This document shows positions 1 through 7,769 of a stretch of 28,936 nucleotides of DNA, piece by piece (position 1 is the first letter of the stretch; the number at the start of each line of letters is the position of its first letter). This stretch comes from an uncultured Lachnospiraceae bacterium (GTDB lineage: Bacteria; Bacillota; Clostridia; Lachnospirales; Lachnospiraceae): assembly GCA_910584325.1 (NCBI GenBank), contig CAJTZH010000032.1, positions 1 to 28,936 of the forward strand. Direction: 5' to 3'. A program made the translations under genes and the position numbers. Below the pieces are notes generated by a model. That model saw only the letters and a program-made list of their open reading frames with translations, did not search any database and was not told the origin of the DNA.

Positions 1-625
1 CCTGCGGCGGCGCCGTCGTTGTATTCTGCTGATTTGCCGTTGTGTTCTGCTGAACAGCCGTCGTAGGCTGCTGATTTACTCCGGAATCTGCCGTTGTTCC
101 CTGCTGGCTGCCTCCCGTCATACTCTGCGGTCTGTCCGTAGTATTGCCACTATTTACCGTAAACATACTATAATCAGGCAGATTTAGCACTGCCTCGTCA
201 GGTACTTTCACACACTCGATGGCAATGGAATCATACGCATCGCCAAAATTAGCGGTCAATGCCACAATTCCTTCACCGATTACTTCAATATTTCCCTGTG
301 AATCCACCGTGAAAACACCGGTATCGCTGCTGCTCCACATAACGCCTGCCGTAGAACCTGTCGGATATACGGTGGCTGTCACCTGCACTTTCGTTCCTAC
401 CGTCATGGTACAATTCTCCATATTAATCTTCAATGTCACTTTCTCCGTCGCCAGCTCACTGATTGCGCCGGAACCCACGTAAGACTCCTTCTGTACCTTT
501 CCCGCCTCACTGGTAAAATACGCGACAACGACAATTGCCAGCGTACCGATTGATAACGACAGAAGCGTCGTCAACACAACTACCACCGGTGAAATCTTTT
601 TCTTTTTTCCTCTATTTTTTGCCAT
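1..625 (-). CDS. Membrane-anchored Ig-like (Big_2) domain protein, 3' end outside window
   Basis: The reading frame starts at an ATG at 625, preceded by a GAGG ribosome site, and stays open to base 1, so the C-terminus is missing. The N-terminus is short, lysine-rich and cytoplasmic, followed by one hydrophobic segment (about residues 11-38), which fits a signal anchor. Residues about 57-140 look like a bacterial Ig-like group 2 (BID_2/Big_2) domain: an alternating beta pattern with the typical VTATVYPTGS, WSSSD and VDSQGNIEVIGEG stretches. After that comes a Gln/Thr-rich low-complexity linker with repeated QQNTT units, usual for wall-spanning surface proteins. It acts outside the membrane, probably in adhesion or wall architecture, but the missing part decides the function. 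The ilvD-family gene upstream has its own terminator, so this gene is transcribed separately. Confidence 0.75.
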   Translation of the reverse strand, partial: MAKNRGKKKKISPVVVVLTTLLSLSIGTLAIVVVAYFTSEAGKVQKESYVGSGAISELATEKVTLKINMENCTMTVGTKVQVTATVYPTGSTAGVMWSSSDTGVFTVDSQGNIEVIGEGIVALTANFGDAYDSIAIECVKVPDEAVLNLPDYSMFTVNSGNTTDRPQSMTGGSQQGTTADSGVNQQPTTAVQQNTTANQQNTTTAPPQ

Positions 626-669
626 ATTTTTTTCCTCGTCTTTCAAAATGCGTTTATCCGCTCTGTCCT

Positions 670-698
670 ATTATAATCGCAAATTGCGTATTTGTCCA
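670..698 (-). promoter_or_regulatory. Candidate promoter of the Ig-like surface protein gene
   Basis: Minus-strand -35 TGGACA (693-698), a 17-bp spacer and -10 TATAAT (670-675). The spacer carries an 11-bp palindrome CGCAAATTGCG (678-688) that could be an operator. It lies about 45 bp upstream of the ATG at 625. Confidence 0.55.
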
Positions 699-740
699 TA
701 ATAGAAACAAACTTGCGTTTCAGGAAACGTTATCCAAACC

Positions 741-777
741 AAAAAAGAAGCCCGCGCATAAACGCGTAAGCTTCTTT
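741..777 (-). terminator. Rho-independent terminator after the dehydratase gene
   Basis: On the minus strand an AAGAAGC/GCTTCTT stem with an inner CGCG/CGCG stem is followed directly by a T run. It starts about 30 bp past the stop at 807, so it ends the gntP-dehydratase transcript before the surface-protein gene. Confidence 0.75.
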
Positions 778-806
778 CCGTTTCGTCCGCATCGATTTTT
801 TGAAAA

Positions 807-2552
807 TTAATACTCGAGATATGCGCCTTTCATCGGACTTGCCGCGTGTTCGCTAAATAATCTGAGAGCGCCTTTTTTGTACTTGCTCTCCCGCGGTTTC
901 CAGTTTTTGCGCCGTTCTTTCAACACATCGTCAATCTCCTCGGACGTCTTTCTCTCACCGTGGATACCGATGATATTGAGCTTTCTTTCCATGACGTCAA
1001 TTTCAATCAAATCGCCTTCCTCAACAAGCGCAATCGGACCTCCGTCCACAGCCTCCGGACTGCAGTGTCCGATAACCGGTCCTGTCGACGCTCCTGAGAA
1101 TCGTCCGTCCGTAATCAGGGCGATGCTTCGTCCCAGTTCCTTATCGCTGCTGATTGCTTCAGACGTATAAAACATTTCCGGCATACCGCTTCCTTTCGGT
1201 CCTTCATAGCGGATAAACACAGCGTCTCCCTTGTGTACTTTGTGCTTTAACACCGCGTCAAGGCACTCTTCCTCACTGTCAAACGGTTTTGCGGTAAGAA
1301 CTGCCTGAAACATTTCTTTCGGACAGGCGGTATGCTTAATCACCGCCCCTTCCGGCGCAAGATTACCGCGCAGAATGGCAATGCTTCCGTCCGTTCCGAT
1401 GGCATTGTCATACGGGCGGATGATATCCTCTTTTTTCAAATCTACATGATACCGCTTATTAAAATCTATAAGCCACTGATTACAGCGTTGATAGAATCCG
1501 TTCTGCTTCAATTCATCCAGATTTTCACCAAGCGTTTTTCCGGTAACCGTCATCACGTCAAGATGAAGGTGTCTTCTGATTTCCTCCATAATTGCCGGAA
1601 CACCGCCCGCATAGTAGAATACCTCCGCCGGCCAGCGTCCTGCCGGGCGGACGTCCAAAAGATAACGCGCGTTCCTGTGAAGTCTGTCAAATGTATCTCC
1701 AGTTATCTCGATTCCGAATTCATGCGCAAGCGCCGGAATGTGCAGCAGACAATTCGTACTTCCTGATATTGCCGCATGGACCAGAATCGCATTTTCAAAA
1801 CTCTTCATTGTCACAATTTCACTTGGTTTCATTCCCGGCATTGTGGCAAGCTTCACCGCCTGCGCGCCCGCCTGCTTCGCAAACGCAAGAAGGTCCGGAC
1901 TTGTCGCAGGCATCAGCGCGCTTCCCGGAAGCGCGAGTCCTAAAGCCTCCGCCATAATCTGCATCGTCGACGCCGTTCCGATAAACGAGCAGGCGCCGCA
2001 GCTTGGACAGGCATTACATTTTGCCCAGTTCAGTTTCTCTTCATCAATTTCACCACGCTGGAATTTGGCGCTGTACATGCCAAGCTGTTCCAGCGTCAGC
2101 ATCTCCGGTCCGGCATTCATCGTCCCGCCCGGCACAACGACCGCAGGGATATCAACCCTTGCAAGACCCATAAGATTTCCCGGCATTCCTTTATCGCAGC
2201 TTGCAAGGAACACGCCGGCATCAAACGGCGTTGCGTTCGCATGGATTTCAATCATATTCGCAATCATCTCACGGCTTACAAGACTATAATTAATTCCGTC
2301 CGTTCCCTGACTCTCGCCGTCACAGATGTCCGTACAGAAATACCGCGCTCCGTGACCGCCTGCCTCGACGATACCTTTTCTGACTTCCTCAATCAAAATA
2401 TCCAGATGGCCGCTTCCCGGATGGCTGTCGCCAAACGTACTTTCAATCATGACCTGAACCTTTGATAAATCTTCCGGTTTCCATCCCGTACCGATACGCA
2501 GCGGGTCCAGTTCCGGAGCAAGTTTTCGCATTTTCTGACTTGTCAGTTCCAT
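807..2552 (-). CDS. IlvD/Edd-family dehydratase, probably a sugar-acid dehydratase
   Basis: Family enzymes remove water from 2,3-dihydroxy acids to give 2-keto-3-deoxy acids, using an Fe-S cluster and Mg. The 581-aa length fits the whole family. Visible cluster and metal ligands: Cys77 in ICDGESQGTDG, Cys119 in SCDKGMPG, Cys188 in GACSFIGTASTM; Ser486 in DGRFSGAST is the likely catalytic base. Sequence alone would be called dihydroxy-acid dehydratase (IlvD). The gene follows a GntP permease by 45 bp and a FadR-type regulator lies just beyond, with no branched-chain genes near. I therefore infer a sugar-acid (gluconate, galactonate or xylonate-like) dehydratase. The ATG at 2552 has an AGAGG site 6 bp upstream. 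No KDG kinase or aldolase lies in the window, so later steps must be encoded elsewhere. Confidence 0.85.
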   Translation of the reverse strand: MELTSQKMRKLAPELDPLRIGTGWKPEDLSKVQVMIESTFGDSHPGSGHLDILIEEVRKGIVEAGGHGARYFCTDICDGESQGTDGINYSLVSREMIANMIEIHANATPFDAGVFLASCDKGMPGNLMGLARVDIPAVVVPGGTMNAGPEMLTLEQLGMYSAKFQRGEIDEEKLNWAKCNACPSCGACSFIGTASTMQIMAEALGLALPGSALMPATSPDLLAFAKQAGAQAVKLATMPGMKPSEIVTMKSFENAILVHAAISGSTNCLLHIPALAHEFGIEITGDTFDRLHRNARYLLDVRPAGRWPAEVFYYAGGVPAIMEEIRRHLHLDVMTVTGKTLGENLDELKQNGFYQRCNQWLIDFNKRYHVDLKKEDIIRPYDNAIGTDGSIAILRGNLAPEGAVIKHTACPKEMFQAVLTAKPFDSEEECLDAVLKHKVHKGDAVFIRYEGPKGSGMPEMFYTSEAISSDKELGRSIALITDGRFSGASTGPVIGHCSPEAVDGGPIALVEEGDLIEIDVMERKLNIIGIHGERKTSEEIDDVLKERRKNWKPRESKYKKGALRLFSEHAASPMKGAYLEY

Positions 2553-2571
2553 ATCCTACCTCTTTTCCGCA

Positions 2572-2587
2572 GCAGGAAACCTCCTGC
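2572..2587 (-). promoter_or_regulatory. Intercistronic hairpin between permease and dehydratase genes
   Basis: A perfect 6-bp stem GCAGGA/TCCTGC with a 4-nt loop lies in the 45-bp gap and is not followed by a T run. It is therefore not an intrinsic terminator. An mRNA processing or stability hairpin is possible; that is inference. Confidence 0.35.
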
Positions 2588-2597
2588 CGCTTTCAAT

Positions 2598-3956
2598 TTA
2601 TGCAAAGAAAGAAATAATTAATGCCACAATAAATCCGGTTCCGCCAACCAGCGTTTCCATAATCGTCCACGTTTTTAACGTCGTTTTTTCATCCATCCCC
2701 ACAAGCGACTTCACCAGCCAGAAACCGGAATCGTTAAAATGTGAGCATACTGTCGCCCCGCCTGCAACGGCAGCCGTCGTACACGCAAGATACAAAGGCG
2801 ATAATTCACTGATTCCAGGCATTGCCGCAATAATGCCTGCCGCCATCGTCATCGCGACAGTAGAAGACCCTACACAGATTCGGACAAGCGCAGCCACAAT
2901 AAACGCAACGACTACTATCGGAAGATTCGCGGAAGATACCGCGTTTCCGATGACGTCTCCAAGCCCTGAATACTGAAGCATATACCGGAGGACGCCGCCG
3001 CACGCGGTAACAAGAAGAATTAATCCTGTAGGCTCCAGCGACTTTGTCATAATTTTTTCCAATTCGTTTAATTTGTAGCCATGACGCACACCCAGTACAA
3101 ACATCGCCACAACTGTCGCAATTAACAGCGCCACAAACGGCTCGCCAAGGAAACCGATTATCGGCTGAATCGGCGCAAGCGCCGGAACAACGCCCGCAAT
3201 AGAATCCATGATAATAAGTACAAGCGGAATTAAAATGATTCCGACAATCGTAAAGAATCCCGGAAGTTTGGATTCATCAATATCCTGCTGGTTTGCAACA
3301 TGCTCCGGAACTGCGATTTTATATTTTCCACCGCAGATAGAACCCCAAATCGGTCCCGCAACAATCATCGCGAAAATGCCGCAGAAAACACCGACAAGAA
3401 TCACCCAGCCAAGTTCCACATTCAGCATGGTTGCTACCAGAACGGGTCCCGGAGTCGGCGGTATAAACGCATGACCTACCGCAAGACCCGCAAGAAGCGG
3501 AATCACATAAAACAGTGACGAACGGTTCGTTCTTTTGGCAAGTGAAAATGCAAGCGGAATCAGAATAATGAGTCCGGCGTCAAAAAATACCGGCATCGCA
3601 ATCACAAGACCTGTAATTCCAAGCGCCCATGCTGCTTTCTGGTCTCCGAAACGTCTGACCATTGTCACGGCAAGCGTCTGGGCGCCGCCCGAGGTTTCAA
3701 GAATGGCTCCGAACATCGAGCCGAGACCTACCAGCAGCGCAATGCCTTTCAGAGTGTTTCCGATACCATCGTTGACCGCGTTGACAATTTCATCAAACGG
3801 CATCCCCGCCACAAGACCGATTATCAACGCGCCGATTAAAATGGAAATCATCGCGTGAATTTTAAACCTGATAATCAGTACCAACAAAATGACCAGACCA
3901 ATCAACGCCGCAATCACCAGCCTGGTTGGATTTAAAACTGTTACTCCGTCTGCCAT
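2598..3956 (-). CDS. GntP-family gluconate/sugar-acid:H+ symporter
   Basis: A highly hydrophobic protein of about 452 aa with 12 or more membrane segments and the GntP-family signature stretches: an N-terminal LIIRFKIHAMISILIG, a central GHAFIPPTPGPVLVA and a C-terminal CSHFNDSGFW. The family imports gluconate and related sugar acids with protons. The frame is open further upstream to 3992. I choose the ATG at 3956 because AGGAGG sits 7 bp before it, while the upstream start has no ribosome site and would overlap the leader and operator area. The first gene of a two-gene operon with the dehydratase, read from the promoter at 4019-4047. The substrate cannot be set from sequence; hexonates or related aldonates are the best guess. 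Confidence 0.85.
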   Translation of the reverse strand: MADGVTVLNPTRLVIAALIGLVILLVLIIRFKIHAMISILIGALIIGLVAGMPFDEIVNAVNDGIGNTLKGIALLVGLGSMFGAILETSGGAQTLAVTMVRRFGDQKAAWALGITGLVIAMPVFFDAGLIILIPLAFSLAKRTNRSSLFYVIPLLAGLAVGHAFIPPTPGPVLVATMLNVELGWVILVGVFCGIFAMIVAGPIWGSICGGKYKIAVPEHVANQQDIDESKLPGFFTIVGIILIPLVLIIMDSIAGVVPALAPIQPIIGFLGEPFVALLIATVVAMFVLGVRHGYKLNELEKIMTKSLEPTGLILLVTACGGVLRYMLQYSGLGDVIGNAVSSANLPIVVVAFIVAALVRICVGSSTVAMTMAAGIIAAMPGISELSPLYLACTTAAVAGGATVCSHFNDSGFWLVKSLVGMDEKTTLKTWTIMETLVGGTGFIVALIISFFA

Positions 3957-3987
3957 AAAAATACCTCCTGTTTTATAATTTTTATGT

Positions 3988-4007
3988 AACATATGACGTC
4001 ATATGTT
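3988..4007. promoter_or_regulatory. Perfect 20-bp palindromic operator (O2) of the sugar-acid operon
   Basis: AACATATGACGTCATATGTT is a perfect palindrome just downstream of the predicted transcription start of the gntP operon. Its TGACGTCA core recurs in the leader of the neighbouring FadR-type regulator gene, and its left half recurs just upstream of the gntP promoter. This is the expected pattern for that regulator's binding site. Confidence 0.7.
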
Positions 4008-4018
4008 TTGTTGTTTTT

Positions 4019-4047
4019 ACTATACATTATTTTGTCATTTTTGTCAA
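4019..4047 (-). promoter_or_regulatory. Sigma-A-type promoter of the gntP-dehydratase operon
   Basis: Minus-strand -35 TTGACA (4042-4047, a full consensus match), a 17-bp spacer and -10 TATAGT (4019-4024). Operator-like sequences lie directly upstream (4048-4061, minus strand AACATCTGACGTAT) and downstream (3988-4007). Confidence 0.75.
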
Positions 4048-4086
4048 TACGTCAGATGTTTCTCTTTGTAAATTATATAAAATAAA

Positions 4087-4127
4087 CAAAAACAGCAAGA
4101 AAAGTATTCCTCTTCTTACTGTTTTTT
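4087..4127 (-). terminator. Terminator after the FadR-type regulator gene
   Basis: Minus strand: AACAGTAAGAA pairs with TTCTTGCTGTT (one mismatch), followed by TTTTG. The T-rich flank on the other side makes it usable in both directions. It separates the regulator transcript from the gntP operon. Confidence 0.6.
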
Positions 4128-4157
4128 ATTCATAATCACCAAAAATATGACTATAAC

Positions 4158-4871
4158 CTAATTTTTTTGTACATCCCGCTCTTCCATTAACTTTAACAGC
4201 CTTTGTCTGTTGTATGTGATATGCATTATCATCGCGCATTTCGCTCCCACGACGTCGCCGTTTTGTATGGACTCTGTAACGGCGCGGTGCGTATCAAGCG
4301 TCTCCTGCATCAGAAGCCTTGATGTCAGATTCGCGAACGTCATAACCGCCGTGTCAATGATCGGTATCAGCGTCTCCACGACGCGGTTTCCGCTGCAACG
4401 CGCGATACACGCGTGAAACGCGATGTCTTTTTCGATATGATTCTCCCCGCTGCGATAAAGCCGTTCCACTTCATCACACAAAAAACCAATTCGTTCACAA
4501 TCTTCCTTTTCCGCGTTTTTTGCCGCCATTGCGGCAATCTCCGGCTCTAACATCAGGCGGACGTCAAACAGCTCCAACGCCAGTTTATATTTATCCTCAA
4601 ATTTCGCAAGTCCCAGCGGGTCGTCTTCCAGGGACTGCGTACTGATTACATATGTTCCGGAGCCTCTGCGCACTTCAAGAACGCCTTTTGACACCAGCAC
4701 CTTGACCGCCTCGCGGATGGTGCTCCTTCCCACCCCAAACCGTTCCACCAGTTCAAATTCATTGGGAATTTTCTCTCCGATATTCACCGGTTCCTCTACA
4801 ATATAGCGGAACAACTCTTCTTCTACCTGGGATACCAGCAGCTTTTTTTCTATTTTTTCTATTTCGTGCAT
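4158..4871 (-). CDS. GntR-family transcriptional regulator, FadR subfamily (FCD domain)
   Basis: A 237-aa repressor-type protein. Residues about 12-77 are the winged helix of the GntR family (IPNEFELVERFGVGRSTIREAVKVL and the wing VRRGSGTYV). Residues 95-230 are an all-alpha FCD ligand domain with the metal-binding set Asp103, His153, His195 and His217. FCD regulators commonly sense sugar acids or organic acids, which fits the adjacent permease and dehydratase. The gene has its own promoter and terminator. Its promoter -35 is covered by the same TGACGTCA core found at the gntP promoter, so autoregulation plus control of the gntP operon is likely. The ribosome site before the ATG at 4871 is weak (AAAGGT). 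Confidence 0.88.
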   Translation of the reverse strand: MHEIEKIEKKLLVSQVEEELFRYIVEEPVNIGEKIPNEFELVERFGVGRSTIREAVKVLVSKGVLEVRRGSGTYVISTQSLEDDPLGLAKFEDKYKLALELFDVRLMLEPEIAAMAAKNAEKEDCERIGFLCDEVERLYRSGENHIEKDIAFHACIARCSGNRVVETLIPIIDTAVMTFANLTSRLLMQETLDTHRAVTESIQNGDVVGAKCAMIMHITYNRQRLLKLMEERDVQKN

Positions 4872-4916
4872 GAACCAAACTCTACCTTTCCCGAAATGTC
4901 CAAAATCTTCATTTCC

Positions 4917-4946
4917 ATTTTACGCCTAAAAAAGGTCTGACGTCAA
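4917..4946 (-). promoter_or_regulatory. Candidate promoter and operator of the FadR-type regulator gene
   Basis: Minus-strand -35 TTGACG (4941-4946), 18-bp spacer, -10 TAAAAT (4917-4922). The palindromic core TGACGTCA (4938-4945) overlaps the -35, matching the core of the operator at 3988-4007. Confidence 0.5.
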
Positions 4947-4949
4947 CTG

Positions 4950-5726
4950 TTATTCCGCCTGTACTTCATACGCCACGTATTCACGCTCAAACCGGTATCC
5001 CAGCTTTTGCGCCAGTGCAGCGGACCATGTATTCTGCGCGTCCCAACTCGGATAAAGGTTTCTTTTACGGCACGCAAGAATTAACGCTGCGCCGCAAGTA
5101 TACGCCAGCCCTCTTCTTCTGTACTCTTTCCTTGTATCAATCTCAATTTCTATACCACCCGCATATGTGGAATAGGAGGAAGCGCCGGATACCAACAGAC
5201 CGTCCTTTAAAATCACAACGCCGATTCCCAGCCAGTTATACCGTTCGTAATCCGCGTACTGCGAAACCAAATCACGACTCCATGCTTCTTCCTTACACGC
5301 ATAGTACAAGTCCTCATCTATCAGTCTTATCGTAAATTCATCTGACAATGAACGCACAACTTCCTGTAACTGTTCTTCGTCAAACGCATCCGGTTCTTTT
5401 TGAAACGCATAACGGATTACCCGTTTCGCCCTGCTGCCGTGGACTTCTTCTATCAGCCTCGCCCACGCTTCAGTTTGCGGCACCATAATCACAAAATCCC
5501 GTTTGGCGTATGTTTTGATGTCGGCAAGCTCTCTGCATAAATCGCCGGACAGAAACGCAAAATCCCCGAGAACCGCCGAAGCGCTGCGCGGAATTTTCGC
5601 ATCATCCACGTACACATCACCCATGATATTTCCAAGGCAGGAATCAATCATGGTCTCCTGCCATCCCTGAAATATAGTTTCTGCCTTTCTTCCGTCGTCT
5701 AACTTTATTATCATATTCTTCTCCAT
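4950..5726 (-). CDS. GNAT-family N-acetyltransferase
   Basis: About 258 aa. The C-terminal third shows the GNAT fold: IEIEIDTRKEYRRRGLAYTCGAALI is motif A, with the acyl-CoA pyrophosphate-binding R-R-R-G-L-A, followed by SWDAQNTWSAALAQKLGYRF, the usual motif B with the N-x-x-S/A-x-x-x-A-x-x-L-G pattern. The N-terminal 120 residues look like the extra domain of the larger Firmicutes GNAT proteins related to the zwittermicin-resistance group. The acceptor substrate is unknown. The frame opens at 5741, but GAGGAG lies 7 bp before the ATG at 5726, so I choose that start. It ends in the leader of the FadR-type regulator gene and has no clear link to either neighbour. Confidence 0.8.
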   Translation of the reverse strand: MEKNMIIKLDDGRKAETIFQGWQETMIDSCLGNIMGDVYVDDAKIPRSASAVLGDFAFLSGDLCRELADIKTYAKRDFVIMVPQTEAWARLIEEVHGSRAKRVIRYAFQKEPDAFDEEQLQEVVRSLSDEFTIRLIDEDLYYACKEEAWSRDLVSQYADYERYNWLGIGVVILKDGLLVSGASSYSTYAGGIEIEIDTRKEYRRRGLAYTCGAALILACRKRNLYPSWDAQNTWSAALAQKLGYRFEREYVAYEVQAE

Positions 5727-5769
5727 AATAGAACTCCTCATACAAACCGATTAAATTCGCAGCTGCTTT

Positions 5770-6399
5770 TCAAATGATATCCCGCTTTTGATACACTTTT
5801 ACCGCAATTTTATAAGATATGAAAAAGCACAGCGCCGCAACAGCAAATACAATATAAAACGCAACCAGAATATTATCTTTAACGCGGATAAACACATTGA
5901 TAAGAAATACCAGTGCTACAATCATTCCTGTTGATGCCATGAAAGACATCATAAAAACAATCTGTGATTTTTCTGGGTCAAACAAATATGCGCATGGCAG
6001 ACTGATTCCTCCAGCCAGAAGCGTTGCGCTCATGCCGATAGCACCATATAAGCATAACGATTGTATTGTGATATCCATACCAAACAACGCAAGTATCCCA
6101 CAGGGAATCAGCGCGGCAATGATTCCCTGTACAGCCAGTATCAGATAAAAAAAATATTTCCCGCCAATAATCTGACTTCTTGATACAGGCATGGTAATCA
6201 CGTTCTTATTCCATTTAGAACCTGCGTCGCTCGTGATACTGATAAATACGGCTGTCGTGGAAGCAACCGGCGCAAGCACTAAAAGAGCGCTTGTTTCAAG
6301 CAAAAAAGAAAGTCCAAAACCTAACACAACCAAGCTGACAACCGTTACAAGAATATTACTTTTTGCAATATACATGTCCTTCAATAAAATGCCTTTCAT
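5770..6399 (-). CDS. ABC-2-type transporter permease
   Basis: About 209 aa, with six hydrophobic segments (roughly residues 15-37, 40-55, 80-105, 112-135, 145-170, 178-200). The N-terminal MKGILLKDMYIAKSN and the VITMPVSRSQIIGGKYFFYL turn are typical of the small ABC-2 permeases partnered with YtrA-type operons. The start codon of choice is the ATG at 6399, whose TGATG overlaps the stop of the ATPase gene and has GGGGG 7 bp upstream; a GTG one codon earlier is less likely. It is the membrane half of the transporter with the ATPase encoded just upstream. Substrate unknown; related operons respond to cell-wall antibiotics. Confidence 0.8.
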   Translation of the reverse strand: MKGILLKDMYIAKSNILVTVVSLVVLGFGLSFLLETSALLVLAPVASTTAVFISITSDAGSKWNKNVITMPVSRSQIIGGKYFFYLILAVQGIIAALIPCGILALFGMDITIQSLCLYGAIGMSATLLAGGISLPCAYLFDPEKSQIVFMMSFMASTGMIVALVFLINVFIRVKDNILVAFYIVFAVAALCFFISYKIAVKVYQKRDII

Positions 6400-7250
6400 C
6401 ACTTTTCCCCCTTTACATACAGAAGCATAATCTCGTCAATTGTTGCCGGAACTATCATGGCTTTCGGATATTTTTTCTGCATTTCCTGCCTGTCTGAAAT
6501 TAAAACCTGCCATTCGTAGTCCATTTTACGGTACACAATACTATCCGATTTATCCAGCGCGTCAAACTGCGCGGCACCGCACTTGAGAATGCCATATTGT
6601 TCCGTCAGTTCATCCTTCGCCTTTGAAAAGACTACTTTCCCCTCATGAATAAATACAATGTAATCGGCAATTTTCTCCAAATCGCTTGTAATATGGGAAG
6701 ATACGAGTATGGAATGTTCCTCATCCTGCACAAAATCCAACAACATATCTAAAATATCATCCCGTACAACCGGGTCCAGCCCGCTGGTAGCCTCATCTAA
6801 AATCAGGAACTTGGAATGATGTGAAAGCGCCGCGCAAATAGCCAGTTTCATTTTCATTCCCTTTGAAAACTGTTTTATCGGCTTATCGGCAGGCAGTGAA
6901 AGCCGTTTTAACAGACTGTAGTAAGTCTGCTCCTCCCATGAGCGGTAAATGTTTTTCATAATCCGGTTGATTTTCCCGGGAGAAAGAATTTCCGGATAAT
7001 TACTGCCGTCAAACACTACGCCTATTTGTTCTTTTATATCGTCGTCCAGTTCTTCTCTTCCCAAGATAGAAACCTGACCTGCCTCCTTTTGGATAAGCCC
7101 CAAAACCGCATTAACGGTTGTACTTTTTCCCGCGCCGTTTTCGCCAATCAGTCCGACGACGGAACCGCTTGGCACGCTGAACGAAACGTTATCTAACGTA
7201 AAATCCCGATACATTTTTGTCAGTCCCGAAACTGTTAAAGCATTATTCAT
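6399..7250 (-). CDS. ABC transporter ATP-binding protein
   Basis: A single nucleotide-binding domain with an exporter-type C-terminal extension. Counting from the ATG at 7256, Walker A is GENGAGKST (38-46), the signature is the SKGMKMK variant (131-137), Walker B is LILDEATSGLDP (about 151-162), and the switch His is at 188. The signature replaces the usual SGGQ with SKGM, common in this subgroup. An ATG at 7256 overlaps the regulator stop (ATGA), but GGAGG is only 1 bp from it. The in-frame ATG at 7250 is 7 bp from GGAGG and is the better start. Middle gene of a three-gene coupled operon with the YtrA-type regulator and the permease. Confidence 0.9.
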   Translation of the reverse strand: MNNALTVSGLTKMYRDFTLDNVSFSVPSGSVVGLIGENGAGKSTTVNAVLGLIQKEAGQVSILGREELDDDIKEQIGVVFDGSNYPEILSPGKINRIMKNIYRSWEEQTYYSLLKRLSLPADKPIKQFSKGMKMKLAICAALSHHSKFLILDEATSGLDPVVRDDILDMLLDFVQDEEHSILVSSHITSDLEKIADYIVFIHEGKVVFSKAKDELTEQYGILKCGAAQFDALDKSDSIVYRKMDYEWQVLISDRQEMQKKYPKAMIVPATIDEIMLLYVKGEK

Positions 7251-7252
7251 AA

Positions 7253-7627
7253 TCATTCCTCCTCGTACAAAAGCGTCAATAAATCCAGCAGTTTGTTCAG
7301 CGGGATTCCGCTTGTACGCGCTATTTCAATTGCTTCATTGAAATGTTTTTCAATCTTTTTTTGCTGTTCTTCCAAATAAAAATCCTGATTCTGAACGGAA
7401 ACAAAGCAGCCCTTTCCGGCTGTTGTCTCAATAAACCCGTCCGCCTGAAGAAGGTCGTATGCCTTTTGTACCGTCAAAATACTGATTTGTAACGACTTCG
7501 CAAGCGAACGAATCGAGGGAAGCGCTTCCCCGGCTTTCAGTTCACCGCTCATAATCTGCGCCCTGACCTGCGCTGAAATCTGCTCATACAGCGGACGGCT
7601 TGTTTTATTGCTCACAACAATCTCCAA
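7253..7627 (-). CDS. GntR-family regulator, YtrA subfamily
   Basis: 124 aa: a winged helix (residues 1-75: PLYEQISAQVRAQI, LPSIRSLAKSLQISILTVQKAYDLL, GFIETTAGKGCFV) plus a short helical tail for dimerisation, the YtrA layout that lacks a large ligand domain. Such regulators repress their own operon, usually an ABC transporter, as here with the ATPase (4-bp overlap) and permease downstream. A matching inverted repeat, AACTGTA-N13-TACAGTT, covers the predicted -10. The ligand is unknown; in Bacillus the counterpart operon is induced by some cell-wall antibiotics. Confidence 0.88.
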   Translation of the reverse strand: MEIVVSNKTSRPLYEQISAQVRAQIMSGELKAGEALPSIRSLAKSLQISILTVQKAYDLLQADGFIETTAGKGCFVSVQNQDFYLEEQQKKIEKHFNEAIEIARTSGIPLNKLLDLLTLLYEEE

Positions 7628-7650
7628 ACACTCAACTCCTTTTTATCAAC

Positions 7651-7702
7651 AACTGTATTATTTATACAAGTACAGTTTAATACACTTTGTAACAGTTGTC
7701 AA
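7651..7702 (-). promoter_or_regulatory. Promoter and operator of the ytrA-type ABC operon
   Basis: Minus-strand -35 TTGACA (7697-7702), 17-bp spacer, -10 TAAACT (7674-7679). A perfect inverted repeat AACTGTA (7651-7657), 13 bp, TACAGTT (7671-7677) covers the -10 and the start site. A smaller dyad TGTAT-N5-ATACA (7654-7668) is nested in it. The half-site/N13/half-site layout is the form I recall for YtrA-type regulators. Confidence 0.65.
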
Positions 7703-7738
7703 TAAAAAAAGAACAACCCTTTATCGTTGTTCTGTTTT
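7703..7738 (-). terminator. Terminator after the lipoprotein gene (bidirectional form)
   Basis: An 8-bp perfect stem AGAACAAC/GTTGTTCT with an 8-nt loop (7710-7733), followed on the minus strand by seven T. Its T tail abuts the -35 of the next operon. A T run on the other side would also allow plus-strand use. Confidence 0.8.
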
Positions 7739-7769
7739 TATTATAATTATGAAATTAGGCATCGCAGTT

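Noticed and set aside
2806..3003. Second minus-strand frame inside gntP
   Set aside because: An alternative frame inside a conserved membrane protein gene, without ribosome site.
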